From: an uncultured Halocynthiibacter sp.
GTDB taxonomy: Bacteria; Pseudomonadota; Alphaproteobacteria; Rhodobacterales; Rhodobacteraceae
Length of the DNA stretch: 64,000 bases
Direction: 5' to 3'
Assembly (NCBI GenBank): GCA_947503035.1
Contig: CANNCD010000004.1
Coordinates: 186,001-250,000 of the forward strand
Below the pieces are notes generated by a model. The model was not told the DNA's origin and did not search any database. It saw only the letters and a program-made list of their open reading frames with translations. A program made the position numbers and the translations under genes. This document shows positions 57,020 through 64,000 of this stretch, piece by piece (the stretch's first letter is position 1; each line of letters starts with the position of its first letter).

Positions 57020-57898
57020 TCATTCCTTTGATTTTGGGCGTGGCGCAAGTAAACCTGTTTCGGGATCGACCTGCAATGAAGAAGCCGTCCATGTTTCGCG
57101 CATGACAAACAGAACGGTCGCAAAACTGACAAAAAGCAACAAATACCACGACCCCAATTTGCCCCATGGCACGATGTCGAATTGGGCCTGCCCCGCATAG
57201 GTCCATGTTTGGGTCACGGTTCCGACATTTTCGGCGACGAACACCGCAAGCGCCGTCAAAAATGCCGCAAGCGGAAGGGGCATCCAACGGGCCACGCCAC
57301 CGATGTGAAACCATACGCGCGTAGGGCCGAACAGAACAATCGACGCCGCAAACAGTGCGATCCGAATGTCGGGCAGATAATGGTGGCTAAAGAAATTCAG
57401 ATAAATCAGACAGGCGAGCAAGGCGAGAACCCAGTAGGGCGGGACGGGGGCGAATTTCATGTCAAACACCCGAATAACCCGCGCGATATAGGACCCGATG
57501 GCCGCATACATAAAGCCAGAGAACATCGGCACACCCCCGATTTGGAATATCGCGCCCTCGGGATAGGACCACGAACCCGCGTTGACCTTAAACACTTCCA
57601 TCAAGGTGCCGGTCAGGTGAAACAGCACGATAACCTTAGCCTCGGCCGTGGTTTCAAGCCGAAGTACCAGCATGAAAATCTGTATGATCATCGCGAAAAT
57701 GAACAACGCATCATAGCGCGCCAGCGCCCATCCATCGTCCCAAATCAGGCGCGTGACGATGATCGCGACCAAAAACAATCCACCGAATAAACAGGCCCAA
57801 GCTTGCTTTAGAATAAACATAAGAAATTCGGCAATGGCGGCGGGTAAAATCCGGCGCATTTTGTCGCCAAGGTGCCTCTCAATCGACTGTGTTCTCAT
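57020..57898 (-). CDS. DUF817 family membrane protein
   Basis: The 292-residue protein has eight hydrophobic segments. The [17 protein letters not shown] and [19 protein letters not shown] stretches match DUF817 (YoaT), of unknown function. ATG 57898 has GGAAG upstream. It is divergent from thyA over 62 bases and runs into gloA. Confidence 0.85.
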   Translation of the reverse strand: MRTQSIERHLGDKMRRILPAAIAEFLMFILKQAWACLFGGLFLVAIIVTRLIWDDGWALARYDALFIFAMIIQIFMLVLRLETTAEAKVIVLFHLTGTLMEVFKVNAGSWSYPEGAIFQIGGVPMFSGFMYAAIGSYIARVIRVFDMKFAPVPPYWVLALLACLIYLNFFSHHYLPDIRIALFAASIVLFGPTRVWFHIGGVARWMPLPLAAFLTALAVFVAENVGTVTQTWTYAGQAQFDIVPWGKLGSWYLLLFVSFATVLFVMRETWTASSLQVDPETGLLAPRPKSKE

Positions 57899-57960
57899 CT
57901 GGTATCTTCCAATTTCTCGCGCTGCTCTATACACTTGACCCTAACGACGAGGAGAGCCAA

Positions 57961-58794
57961 ATGAAACAGTACCATGATGCGTTGCGCACCGTTCTTGAAC
58001 AGGGCGAAACATCCACCGACCGTACAGGAACCGGTACGATTTCGCATTTTGGCATGCAGATGCGGTACTCTTTGGCGGACGGGTTTCCCTTGGTGACCAC
58101 TAAGAAGGTCCATCTTCGTTCGATCATCCATGAACTTCTTTGGTTTCTCGCTGGTGATACCAATATTCGGTATCTGCAGGAAAACGGCGTCTCGATTTGG
58201 AACGAATGGGCGGATGAAAACGGTGAACTGGGGCCGGTTTACGGACGGCAGTGGCGTGATTTTCCGGCGCTTTCGCCGGCTGTGGAAATTCCCGATGGGG
58301 CGCCACTCTACCACCGAGGCTCGGTTGATCAGATCGCGAAGCTTGTTGAAAGCATTAAGAAAACGCCTGATAGCCGTCGGTTGATCGTATCCGCGTGGAA
58401 CCCTGGTGAAATTGAAGACATGGCCCTGCCGCCGTGCCACACCATGTGGCAGGTCCGCGTTGTGAATGGGAAAATGCATCTCCAGCTGTATCAACGGTCC
58501 GCGGATATGTTCCTTGGTGTGCCGTTCAATATCGCGTCCTATGCTTTGTTGTTGCAAATGTTGGCGCATGTGACCGGATATGAGGCGGGTGATTTTGTGC
58601 ATTCCATCGGCGACGCGCACATTTATAGCAACCATATGGATCAGGTCGAAACACAGCTGTCGCGCGAAATTCGCCCACTTCCTGTGATGAAGATCAAACG
58701 CGATGTGACCTCGATTTTCGACTTCAAATATGACGATTTCGAACTGGTTGGCTATGATCCACATCCCCTTATTTCGGCACCAGTGGCAGTATAA
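57961..58794 (+). CDS. thyA: Thymidylate synthase
   Basis: The 277-residue enzyme methylates dUMP with methylene-THF. It has active-site Cys159 in [10 protein letters not shown] and the folate/dUMP motifs [17 protein letters not shown] and [20 protein letters not shown] precedes ATG 57961. It is followed by folA two bases later, giving the dTMP-folate recycling pair. Confidence 0.98.
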   Translation: MKQYHDALRTVLEQGETSTDRTGTGTISHFGMQMRYSLADGFPLVTTKKVHLRSIIHELLWFLAGDTNIRYLQENGVSIWNEWADENGELGPVYGRQWRDFPALSPAVEIPDGAPLYHRGSVDQIAKLVESIKKTPDSRRLIVSAWNPGEIEDMALPPCHTMWQVRVVNGKMHLQLYQRSADMFLGVPFNIASYALLLQMLAHVTGYEAGDFVHSIGDAHIYSNHMDQVETQLSREIRPLPVMKIKRDVTSIFDFKYDDFELVGYDPHPLISAPVAV

Positions 58795-58796
58795 CG

Positions 58797-59285
58797 ATGA
58801 TTACTTTGATTGCAGGCCGTGACCGCAATGGTGCCATCGGCAAAGACAACACCATCCCATGGCACGCCCCCGAGGACCTTGCGTTTTTTCAACGCGAAAC
58901 CCGTGGTGGCGCCATGATCATGGGGCGCAATACCTGGGATAGCCTTCCGTTTAAGCCGTTGAAAAACCGCTTGAATTTGGTCGTGACCTCGCGCGATTGC
59001 GACGCCGAACATTGTTTTACATCGATCGAAGCGGCCGTCGAGGCGGCCCAAAATGCGGGCTATCGTCGGATTTACAGTATGGGTGGTTTTCGGGTGTACA
59101 AGGATATGTTGCCGATTGCGGATCGCATTCTGTTGACCGAGGTCGACACAGTGGTCGACGAGCCCGACACGTTTTTCCCAACCTTTGACGCAAACGAATG
59201 GGGCGATATCGGGCAATCCGTTTTGCGCACCGAAGCACCGGGATGTGTGGTGCATGAATACCTGCGCCGCCAACCCAAGGCATAA
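58797..59285 (+). CDS. folA: Dihydrofolate reductase
   Basis: The 162-residue enzyme reduces dihydrofolate made by ThyA. Features are MITLIAGRDRNGAIGKDNTIPWHAPEDL (NADPH and folate loop), IMGRNTWDSLP and YSMGGFRVYKDMLPIADR. The acidic active-site residue is at the usual position (Glu in APEDL). It is in an operon with thyA. A terminator sits just after the stop. Confidence 0.97.
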   Translation: MITLIAGRDRNGAIGKDNTIPWHAPEDLAFFQRETRGGAMIMGRNTWDSLPFKPLKNRLNLVVTSRDCDAEHCFTSIEAAVEAAQNAGYRRIYSMGGFRVYKDMLPIADRILLTEVDTVVDEPDTFFPTFDANEWGDIGQSVLRTEAPGCVVHEYLRRQPKA

Positions 59286-59309
59286 AAAACCCCCACAAAG
59301 TGGAGGTTT
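59284..59309. terminator. Hairpin between folA and the cold-shock gene
   Basis: An imperfect stem (about 59287-59296 with 59300-59309, one C-A mismatch) is flanked on the minus strand by TTTTTT, so it best serves the cold-shock gene; it may also block folA readthrough. Confidence 0.65.
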
Positions 59310-59331
59310 CGTTCGTGTATCGCAGCGGCGA

Positions 59332-59538
59332 TTAAAGCAGAGCAAGCTCAGCAGCAGAGGCGCGGCCGTCGCGACCTTCTTGAAGTTCGTAAGAAATCTT
59401 CTGGTTGTCGGCAAGACCAGTAAGGCCAGCGCGTTCAACAGCAGAGATGTGTACGAATACATCAGAGCCGCCTGCATCAGGTGCGATAAAGCCGAAGCCT
59501 TTTGTTGTGTTAAACCATTTTACGGTGCCAGTAGCCAT
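59332..59538 (-). CDS. Cold-shock protein (CspA family)
   Basis: The 68-residue single-stranded nucleic acid-binding protein has RNP1 KGFGFI and RNP2 VFVHIS. It is very similar to the next gene (same ends [18 protein letters not shown] and LADNQK). A 227-base leader region separates it from the paralogue. AAGGAGACTACGGG precedes ATG 59538. Cold-shock or growth-phase induction is typical of the family. Confidence 0.97.
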   Translation of the reverse strand: MATGTVKWFNTTKGFGFIAPDAGGSDVFVHISAVERAGLTGLADNQKISYELQEGRDGRASAAELALL

Positions 59539-59765
59539 CCCGTAGTCTCCTTTGATATGATCCCACGCAACATGCATTGGGACGTCGCAGCAAACCAGAA
59601 AATCGATCCGGCTGCTTTGAAACAAAGCAGAATGATAGAATCTGTCGTCACGTGAATTAAAAATGCGCAGTAAATATTTGCATTTCAAGTTTTTTTTCGA
59701 TTTTTCAAAAAATTACCATACAACAGCCCGCAGGGCGGACCGTTTGGCCGTTTGTTCAATAAATC

Positions 59766-59972
59766 TTAAAGAAGGCTAAGGTCGCCGGCCATTTGACGGC
59801 CATCGCGACCCTCTTGAAGCTCGTAGGAAACCTTCTGATTGTCCGCAAGGCCAGTAAGGCCGGACCGTTCAACGGCGGAAATATGGACGAACACGTCCTT
59901 GCCGCCTTCTTCTGGCTCGATAAACCCAAAGCCTTTGGTGGTGTTAAACCATTTTACGGTGCCTGTGGGCAT
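59766..59972 (-). CDS. Cold-shock protein (CspA family), tandem paralogue
   Basis: The 68-residue protein begins [18 protein letters not shown] and ends [12 protein letters not shown]; it shares most residues with the gene downstream and differs mainly in the loop after RNP1 and in the tail. AAGGAG precedes ATG 59972. The upstream 213 bases contain no gene and presumably its promoter and leader. Tandem duplication is the likely origin. Confidence 0.97.
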   Translation of the reverse strand: MPTGTVKWFNTTKGFGFIEPEEGGKDVFVHISAVERSGLTGLADNQKVSYELQEGRDGRQMAGDLSLL

Positions 59973-60185
59973 GCCGTTTCTCCTTCATAGTGTCGTCGTG
60001 CCGCGCGGAATTACGTGGCACAGTGTCGCCAGATGTTCAAAACACGGCTGCCACGTGGTGGCTGCTTGTGGGAGAAAACCTGATTTCACCCCAAAAGTTT
60101 GGCGCATTTTTCCCCAAAATCAAGTATTTCCTGTGCGAATTGGGACTGGTCCGCTTATAAAAAGCCCAGTTAACAGAGAGATGAC

Positions 60186-60512
60186 ATGCAAATTATCAGT
60201 TTAAAAACATGTGACACCTGCCGTAAGGCAATCAAGGCCCTTCGGGAGGTACACCCTGACCTCACGGTCGTTGATGTCCGTGCCGATGGGCTGTCTGCCG
60301 TTGAATTTGAACGGCTATTTGGGGTTTTGGGCGATGCGCTTATCAATAAAAAATCCGCAACTTGGCGCGGTTTGGACGAAGACGTACGCGCGGGTGCGCC
60401 CGTTGAATTGCTGGTTGCCCATCCGACGTTGATGAAACGCCCCCTGATTGAGCATGACGGCGAAATTACGCTGGGCTGGACCAAAGATGTTCAGGCGAAG
60501 TGGCTTGGATAA
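60186..60512 (+). CDS. ArsC/Spx family thioredoxin-fold protein (YffB-like)
   Basis: The 108-residue protein has the thioredoxin-like ArsC fold with the CxxC-type motif in LKTCDTCRKAI (Cys9, Cys12) and the central Arg/Pro block (LINKKSATWRGL, MKRPLIEHDG) of the Spx/YffB branch. It is more likely a reductase-like or regulatory protein than an arsenate reductase; no other ars genes are near. ATG 60186 was chosen after GAGAG. Confidence 0.88.
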   Translation: MQIISLKTCDTCRKAIKALREVHPDLTVVDVRADGLSAVEFERLFGVLGDALINKKSATWRGLDEDVRAGAPVELLVAHPTLMKRPLIEHDGEITLGWTKDVQAKWLG

Positions 60513-60557
60513 TCGGCCACGCTTCCCTATCTATGGGAAAAGAGTAGGAGAGTAACG

Positions 60558-60908
60558 ATGCGGAATGCGGCTTTGGTATTGGGTTTGATCGGCGGAATTG
60601 TCGGGATGATCGTGGGTTTCTTTAGCTTTGGCTACACCGAATTTGTTGATTGGGCGAATACCCCCGCCTTGGATCAGGTCGATAATGTGGGATTGATCCG
60701 TGTCATGAGCCTTCTTGCGCCTCTTTTGGCGATTGCCGGGGGTGCGATGGCGCGGTCACAGGCGATGATTGGTGGCATCTTGATGCTCATCTCATCGGTG
60801 GGGATGCATTATGCGTTTGGTTTTGGCGTGTTTACAATGTTCCCAATTGCGATGTGCGGTCTGGGCGGTGTGCTGGCGCTTGTTGCGCGCCAGCCCGATG
60901 CGCATTAG
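60558..60908 (+). CDS. Small four-helix membrane protein (DUF4064-like)
   Basis: The 116-residue protein has about four hydrophobic segments, opening MRNAALVLGLIGGIVGMIVGFF, a short periplasmic loop (YTEFVDWANTPALDQVDNVG) and a closing hydrophobic pair. It resembles DUF4064-type small membrane proteins. GGAGAG precedes ATG 60558. The stop TAG shares bases with the convergent DoxX stop (TTAG). Confidence 0.72.
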   Translation: MRNAALVLGLIGGIVGMIVGFFSFGYTEFVDWANTPALDQVDNVGLIRVMSLLAPLLAIAGGAMARSQAMIGGILMLISSVGMHYAFGFGVFTMFPIAMCGLGGVLALVARQPDAH

Positions 60909-61459
60909 CGGCGACCGATGATCCGGTCGATGGACAATGGGCCCGCACCTTTGACGATCAGAACAACCAAAATGGTCACCCAGAACAGGCGCTGATCAAG
61001 GATCAAGCTGTCGGACAGGCGGTCGAACCATGCGCCGAGTGTGCCTTCGTGTTCGATCCCGCCGTGGCCGTAAAGGTCAGTGAGGGATTGGATCGCGATA
61101 AAGCCGATCATGCCGATGGATGCGAGACGTGTGAACAGGCCAAACACGACAAGCGCCGGTAGGATGAATTCCCCCCAAGTGCCCGCAAGAGCGACCAAGG
61201 TGTGGAACGGGGTTAGGGCGGATGTGTCATATCCCGCGGCCTCGATGGCCTTGGGGAAGATCTGGAAATAGGCGCCGTTGGAGAGGCTGAGAAAGCCGAA
61301 AAATCCATCGCCGATCTTGGTCAGGGCGGAGTTCCAGAAATAGATCAACAGCGTCGCGGCAAATGTGAAGCGCGCAAGCGTCGGAAGAACCACGCCGGAG
61401 AACTTGGTTTCTACCCATGCGAAAATCGCGTCGTGAAGCGAGAAAAGTCGTGTGATCAT
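60905..61459 (-). CDS. DoxX family membrane protein (HvfD-like), last gene of bufferin-type cluster
   Basis: The 184-residue protein has four to five hydrophobic helices and DoxX features (RFTFAATLLIYFWNSALTKIGDG, GTWGEFILPALVVFGLFTR). DoxX proteins occur with DUF692-DUF2063 genes in bufferin/Hvf operons, where a membrane or redox role is proposed but not proven. AAGGAT precedes ATG 61459. It lies 4 bases after the DUF2063 stop. Confidence 0.88.
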   Translation of the reverse strand: MITRLFSLHDAIFAWVETKFSGVVLPTLARFTFAATLLIYFWNSALTKIGDGFFGFLSLSNGAYFQIFPKAIEAAGYDTSALTPFHTLVALAGTWGEFILPALVVFGLFTRLASIGMIGFIAIQSLTDLYGHGGIEHEGTLGAWFDRLSDSLILDQRLFWVTILVVLIVKGAGPLSIDRIIGRR

Positions 61460-61463
61460 GTCG

Positions 61464-62213
61464 TTATCCTTCGTGTATCTTTGTTATTGCGGCCCCATGT
61501 ATCAGCGGGCCGAGGGTCGTTCCGAGATCGAACTCGGGTGTTGCGCGCGATGCCGCCTCAAAGGCGACGCCGAATGATTTATTGTTTTGAAGCGCCTCGA
61601 TAAATGTCGCCGCACCAGCAGGAAGTAACACTGGCATGGGGTCAAATTCGGGACGCGTGATCAGAACGTTTTCCCCAACGTTCTGCGGCACAGGGCCGTC
61701 TTTCATATTGGCGGCCCAGATGCCAAAGATCGGCCAACGGGACCGCACCAACGCCATGCTTGGGGCGAATTCGACCTTGATCTTCATCAGATCAGAGGCA
61801 GAAAACGCGCCAAGTTGCGCAGGATCGATCGCGGCCACATCCGCCGCGTGATAGGACACCCGCATCGCGCATTCGAGGCGCGCGACATGGGGCAGGTATC
61901 CGAATTGTTGAGCGGGCTCAAAGCTCCGCAAGAAACGGGGCATCTCGGCCCCGAAATCCTTGATTAACGGTGTTTGCGGCGGCTGATTGCGCAGGTATAC
62001 GCCCGCCATCGCGCGGAACCATTCATCGCCGACCAGTTTATAGATCACTGGAAAGGACGAAATCAGCGCTTCGGTCAGGGAAACGGCCACGTTGTTGCGG
62101 TACACATCGAACCGTTTACCCGCGGGCGCGCCGTTTGGGCCGATCAAACCGTCGGGTGTGGGTTTGTTCGCATCAAGGGTCGCGGTGATAAACTCGGCTT
62201 GGCTTACGGTCAT
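61464..62213 (-). CDS. DUF2063 protein (HvfC/BufC-like), MNIO partner
   Basis: The 249-residue protein has the DUF2063 N-terminal helical domain (about 1-95; FDVYRNNVAVSLTEALISSFPVIYKLVG is the best-known family stretch) and a C-terminal domain (about 130-245). In bufferin and HvfABCD systems this protein binds the DUF692 enzyme and helps deliver the precursor peptide. ATG 62213 overlaps the DUF692 TGA (ATGA), so the two subunits are made together. Confidence 0.9.
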   Translation of the reverse strand: MTVSQAEFITATLDANKPTPDGLIGPNGAPAGKRFDVYRNNVAVSLTEALISSFPVIYKLVGDEWFRAMAGVYLRNQPPQTPLIKDFGAEMPRFLRSFEPAQQFGYLPHVARLECAMRVSYHAADVAAIDPAQLGAFSASDLMKIKVEFAPSMALVRSRWPIFGIWAANMKDGPVPQNVGENVLITRPEFDPMPVLLPAGAATFIEALQNNKSFGVAFEAASRATPEFDLGTTLGPLIHGAAITKIHEG

Positions 62214-63067
62214 GCGGGCACCCCATTCAGTACGCTGGTCGCGCGCGCTGCCTCGGCGGCGAGGGTTGCCCAATCTGGCACATCTGTGTCCCACTCAATC
62301 AGCGTGGGTTTGGCGCCGCCCTTGGCAATCGTATAGTCGTACATTTCCCACACGGGTTCGACGACCTCGCGTCCGTGGCTGTCGATCAACAGGGGCGCGC
62401 CGAAATCATCGGTGTCTTCGTCATGGCCCGCCAAATGGATTTCGCCGACCTTATCCAATGGAAAGGCATCCACATAGGCATAGGGATCGGTTTGTTGGTT
62501 GGTCGCCGACACGAACACGTTGTTCACGTCAAACAACAGGCCACAGCCGGTGCGGGTCGCGATTTCGTTTAAAAATTCGACCTCAGGGATTTGGGATTCT
62601 GCAAAGGCGAGGTAATTCGACGGGTTCTCGAGCAACATCTTGCGGCCAACGGTGTGTTGAACCTGATCCACATGCGCAACGACACGGGCAAGGGTTTCCT
62701 CGGTATAGGGGAGGGGTAAGAGGTCGTTGAAAAAATGGCTGTCGTGGGTGGACCACGCCAAATGTTCGCTAAAGGACGCGGGGTTAAGCCAGGCGATAAG
62801 GTGTTTCAGACGGGCAAGGTGATCCGTATCAAGTGGGCCTTCGCCGCCTATGGACAGACCGACGCCGTGTACAGAAATTGGAAACCTTTGGGCGAGATGG
62901 CGCAGTTGGGAAATCGGACGACCACCGTCGCCCATGTAATTCTCGGCGTGCACTTCGAGCCATTCCACAGGTGCCGGATTTTCGATGATATCGGCGAAAT
63001 GCTGGGGCTTGTATCCGACGCCCGTGCGGTTGGGCAATTGGTCAAAAGAATGAACAGCATCAAGCAT
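62210..63067 (-). CDS. MNIO (DUF692) family iron oxidase (HvfB/BufB-like)
   Basis: The 285-residue TIM-barrel protein matches the multinuclear non-heme iron-dependent oxidase family, to which MbnB also belongs. Recognisable stretches are GVGYKPQHFADI, LEVHAENYMGDGG, SVHGVGLSIGG, LLENPSNYLAF, LFDVNNVFVSATN and IHLAGHDE, with the many His, Glu and Asp residues that bind the iron atoms. It is expected to modify cysteines of the neighbouring precursor peptide. GAGGTG precedes ATG 63067. A hairpin separates it from the precursor gene. Confidence 0.93.
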   Translation of the reverse strand: MLDAVHSFDQLPNRTGVGYKPQHFADIIENPAPVEWLEVHAENYMGDGGRPISQLRHLAQRFPISVHGVGLSIGGEGPLDTDHLARLKHLIAWLNPASFSEHLAWSTHDSHFFNDLLPLPYTEETLARVVAHVDQVQHTVGRKMLLENPSNYLAFAESQIPEVEFLNEIATRTGCGLLFDVNNVFVSATNQQTDPYAYVDAFPLDKVGEIHLAGHDEDTDDFGAPLLIDSHGREVVEPVWEMYDYTIAKGGAKPTLIEWDTDVPDWATLAAEAARATSVLNGVPA

Positions 63068-63097
63068 ATCGGCACCTCAGGAATGGTCAAAAGGGGC

Positions 63098-63123
63098 GTG
63101 TCCCCGCGGATGGGCGGGGACAC
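63098..63123 (-). terminator. Hairpin between precursor and MNIO genes (attenuator)
   Basis: GTGTCCCCGC and GCGGGGACAC form a perfect 10-base stem around a 6-base loop. On the minus strand it is followed by GCCCCTTTTG, a weak T tract. It would cause partial termination or protect the 3' end of the precursor mRNA. Confidence 0.6.
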
Positions 63124-63132
63124 AGCAAAATT

Positions 63133-63423
63133 CTATGCAGGTAGGTCGCGGTCAAGCGCTTCTAGGGAACCCATGCGGCCTTCTGGAAGTTCCATGGTCT
63201 CGCATGTGCCTTTGGCAACAACGGTCCATGCGTTACCTTGGTAATCCACGGTGGATGTACCGGCGCATGTTGTGCCAGGGCCCGCGGCGCAATCGTTCGC
63301 ACCAGCAAGGGAAATACCGTAGCATTTTTCAGTTTCAGCAGCGTGTGCAGGAGCAGTCGCGGCAGCAGCAACAGAAGCAGCAACAGCGCCAAGAACGGCG
63401 ATTGATTTAACAGTAGTGGTCAT
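63133..63423 (-). CDS. Bufferin-type RiPP precursor (DUF2282, BufA1-like)
   Basis: The 96-residue precursor has a Sec signal peptide ([12 protein letters not shown], alanine-rich core, cleavage near AHA at residue 28). Four cysteines follow at 34, 45, 53 and 74 in the DUF2282 pattern [19 protein letters not shown] and KGTCE, then an acidic C-terminal tail. In Caulobacter bufferin 1, an MNIO/DUF2063 pair turns cysteines into thiooxazoles that bind copper in the periplasm; the same is inferred here. GAGAGGATG precedes ATG 63423. First gene of the cluster. Confidence 0.9.
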   Translation of the reverse strand: MTTTVKSIAVLGAVAASVAAAATAPAHAAETEKCYGISLAGANDCAAGPGTTCAGTSTVDYQGNAWTVVAKGTCETMELPEGRMGSLEALDRDLPA

Positions 63424-63451
63424 AGTGACATCCTCTCTTTAAAAATCAGGC

Positions 63452-63467
63452 GTCGCAGCGTTGCGAC
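63452..63467. promoter_or_regulatory. Inverted repeat in the precursor gene leader
   Basis: GTCGCA and TGCGAC arms around GCGT lie about 30-45 bases before the precursor start; an operator or leader hairpin is possible. The surrounding interval (63424-63575) contains no gene, and no GTAACC-type SigF promoter like that of Caulobacter bufferin operons was seen. Confidence 0.3.
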
Positions 63468-63569
63468 TGGGATATTTGTAGCTCAGAGGTGTTAAACGTT
63501 TCCACTCACAACGGCGTGTGTCACGTTTGCGTGTGGTGATGTTATGATTTTCGTGGGGATATTGCAAAA

Positions 63570-63606
63570 ACGCAAACGGCCCGCCGCAAATATTACGACG
63601 GGCCGT
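63570..63606 (-). terminator. Intrinsic terminator of thrS
   Basis: ACGGCCCGCCG (63576-63586) pairs with CGACGGGCCGT (63596-63606), one C-A mismatch; on the minus strand it is followed by TTTGCGTTTTTG. Confidence 0.7.
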
Positions 63607-63628
63607 GAGAATTGTTACAGAAACGTTG

Positions 63629-64000
63629 TTACGCGAGGTCAGGCGCCTTGGCGGATACGGCCAATTCGGCCACGATTTCGTCCAATGTTACAACATTGGT
63701 CTGTTTTTCACCCAAACGACGAACGGTCACGGTGCGGTCTTCGACCTCTTTCTTACCAATCGCCAAGATCACTGGAACCTTACCAAGGCTGTGTTCGCGG
63801 ACCTTATAGTTGATCTTTTCGTTGCGGATATCGGCCTCGGCACGGATGCCTTTGGCGCGCAGCTCGGCGACCGCCTCGTGGACGTAATCATTGGCGTCGG
63901 ACACGATGGACGCGACGACAACCTGACGCGGAGCCAGCCAGAATGGGAACTTACCGGCGTGTTCTTCGATGAGAATACCGATGAACCGTTCGAATGAACC
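63629..64000 (-). CDS. thrS: Threonyl-tRNA synthetase, C-terminal part
   Basis: The gene runs off the right edge; the last 123 residues are present. They include [24 protein letters not shown] and the anticodon-binding domain ([62 protein letters not shown]). The N-terminal editing and catalytic domains lie outside. Ends before a terminator, upstream of the bufferin-type cluster on the same strand but apparently separate. Confidence 0.97.
   Translation of the reverse strand, partial: GSFERFIGILIEEHAGKFPFWLAPRQVVVASIVSDANDYVHEAVAELRAKGIRAEADIRNEKINYKVREHSLGKVPVILAIGKKEVEDRTVTVRRLGEKQTNVVTLDEIVAELAVSAKAPDLA

Noticed and set aside
60186-60512. Arsenate reductase
   Set aside because: The fold and CxxC fit, but the sequence matches the Spx/YffB branch and there are no other arsenic genes nearby.

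Overview
This window looks like a chromosomal segment from a marine Rhodobacteraceae (roseobacter-group) alphaproteobacterium. Supporting signs are the short bacterial prolyl-tRNA synthetase, a cysteine-free L33, an HdaA-type DnaA regulator beside ppk/ppx, PccR-controlled propionyl-CoA carboxylase, an LdtR-type MarR regulator and an alphaproteobacterial RNase P RNA. The genus cannot be fixed from the sequence alone. No insertion sequence, prophage, CRISPR array, tRNA or rRNA gene was found; this is mostly core chromosome with small accessory patches.

Layout. 0-4 kb: an XpaC-family membrane protein running off the left edge, coupled to a previously unannotated 27-residue membrane peptide; a TerC-family protein; rRNA pseudouridine synthase; tadA; small secreted and membrane proteins. 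4-10.9 kb: gatCA, a lipoprotein and an N-acetylmuramoyl-alanine amidase with an unusual C-terminal extension, RNase P RNA, rpmG, a WYL regulator divergent from a GFA-type zinc protein, a BI-1 family protein and a DUF1127 protein. 11-18.4 kb: LysR regulator, sulfotransferase-like protein, quinone oxidoreductase, XRE regulator, histidinol phosphatase, and two purine deaminases (8-oxoguanine and guanine) around a CAP-domain lipoprotein. 18.5-23.9 kb: mgtE, 5-formyl-THF cyclo-ligase, YmdB-type phosphodiesterase, SLC13 transporter and YebC, mostly co-oriented. 24-28.6 kb: ArgP/ArgO pair, EamA exporter, alpha/beta hydrolase and PccR.

28.6-37.3 kb is the methylmalonyl-CoA pathway: PccR, its TTTGCAA-type operator, pccB, four small accessory genes, pccA, a sulfotransferase-like gene and methylmalonyl-CoA mutase. 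It turns propionyl-CoA into succinyl-CoA, with the epimerase not present in this window. 37.3-49 kb: acetyltransferase, DjlA-like co-chaperone, EEP nuclease, the polyphosphate genes ppx and ppk with hdaA and an AI-2E family permease, then proS and lolCD. 49-60.9 kb: AT-rich lipoprotein, parE, a LuxR-type regulator without a neighbouring luxI, MATE exporter, aspartate aminotransferase, sdhE, ldtR, gloA, DUF817, thyA-folA, two cold-shock genes and an ArsC/Spx-like protein.

60.9-63.4 kb holds the most interesting system: a four-gene cluster of bufferin/HvfABCD type. It encodes a secreted cysteine-containing precursor peptide (DUF2282), an MNIO/DUF692 enzyme, a DUF2063 partner and a DoxX membrane protein. 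A strong hairpin lies between the precursor and enzyme genes and may set their ratio. The right edge cuts through thrS.
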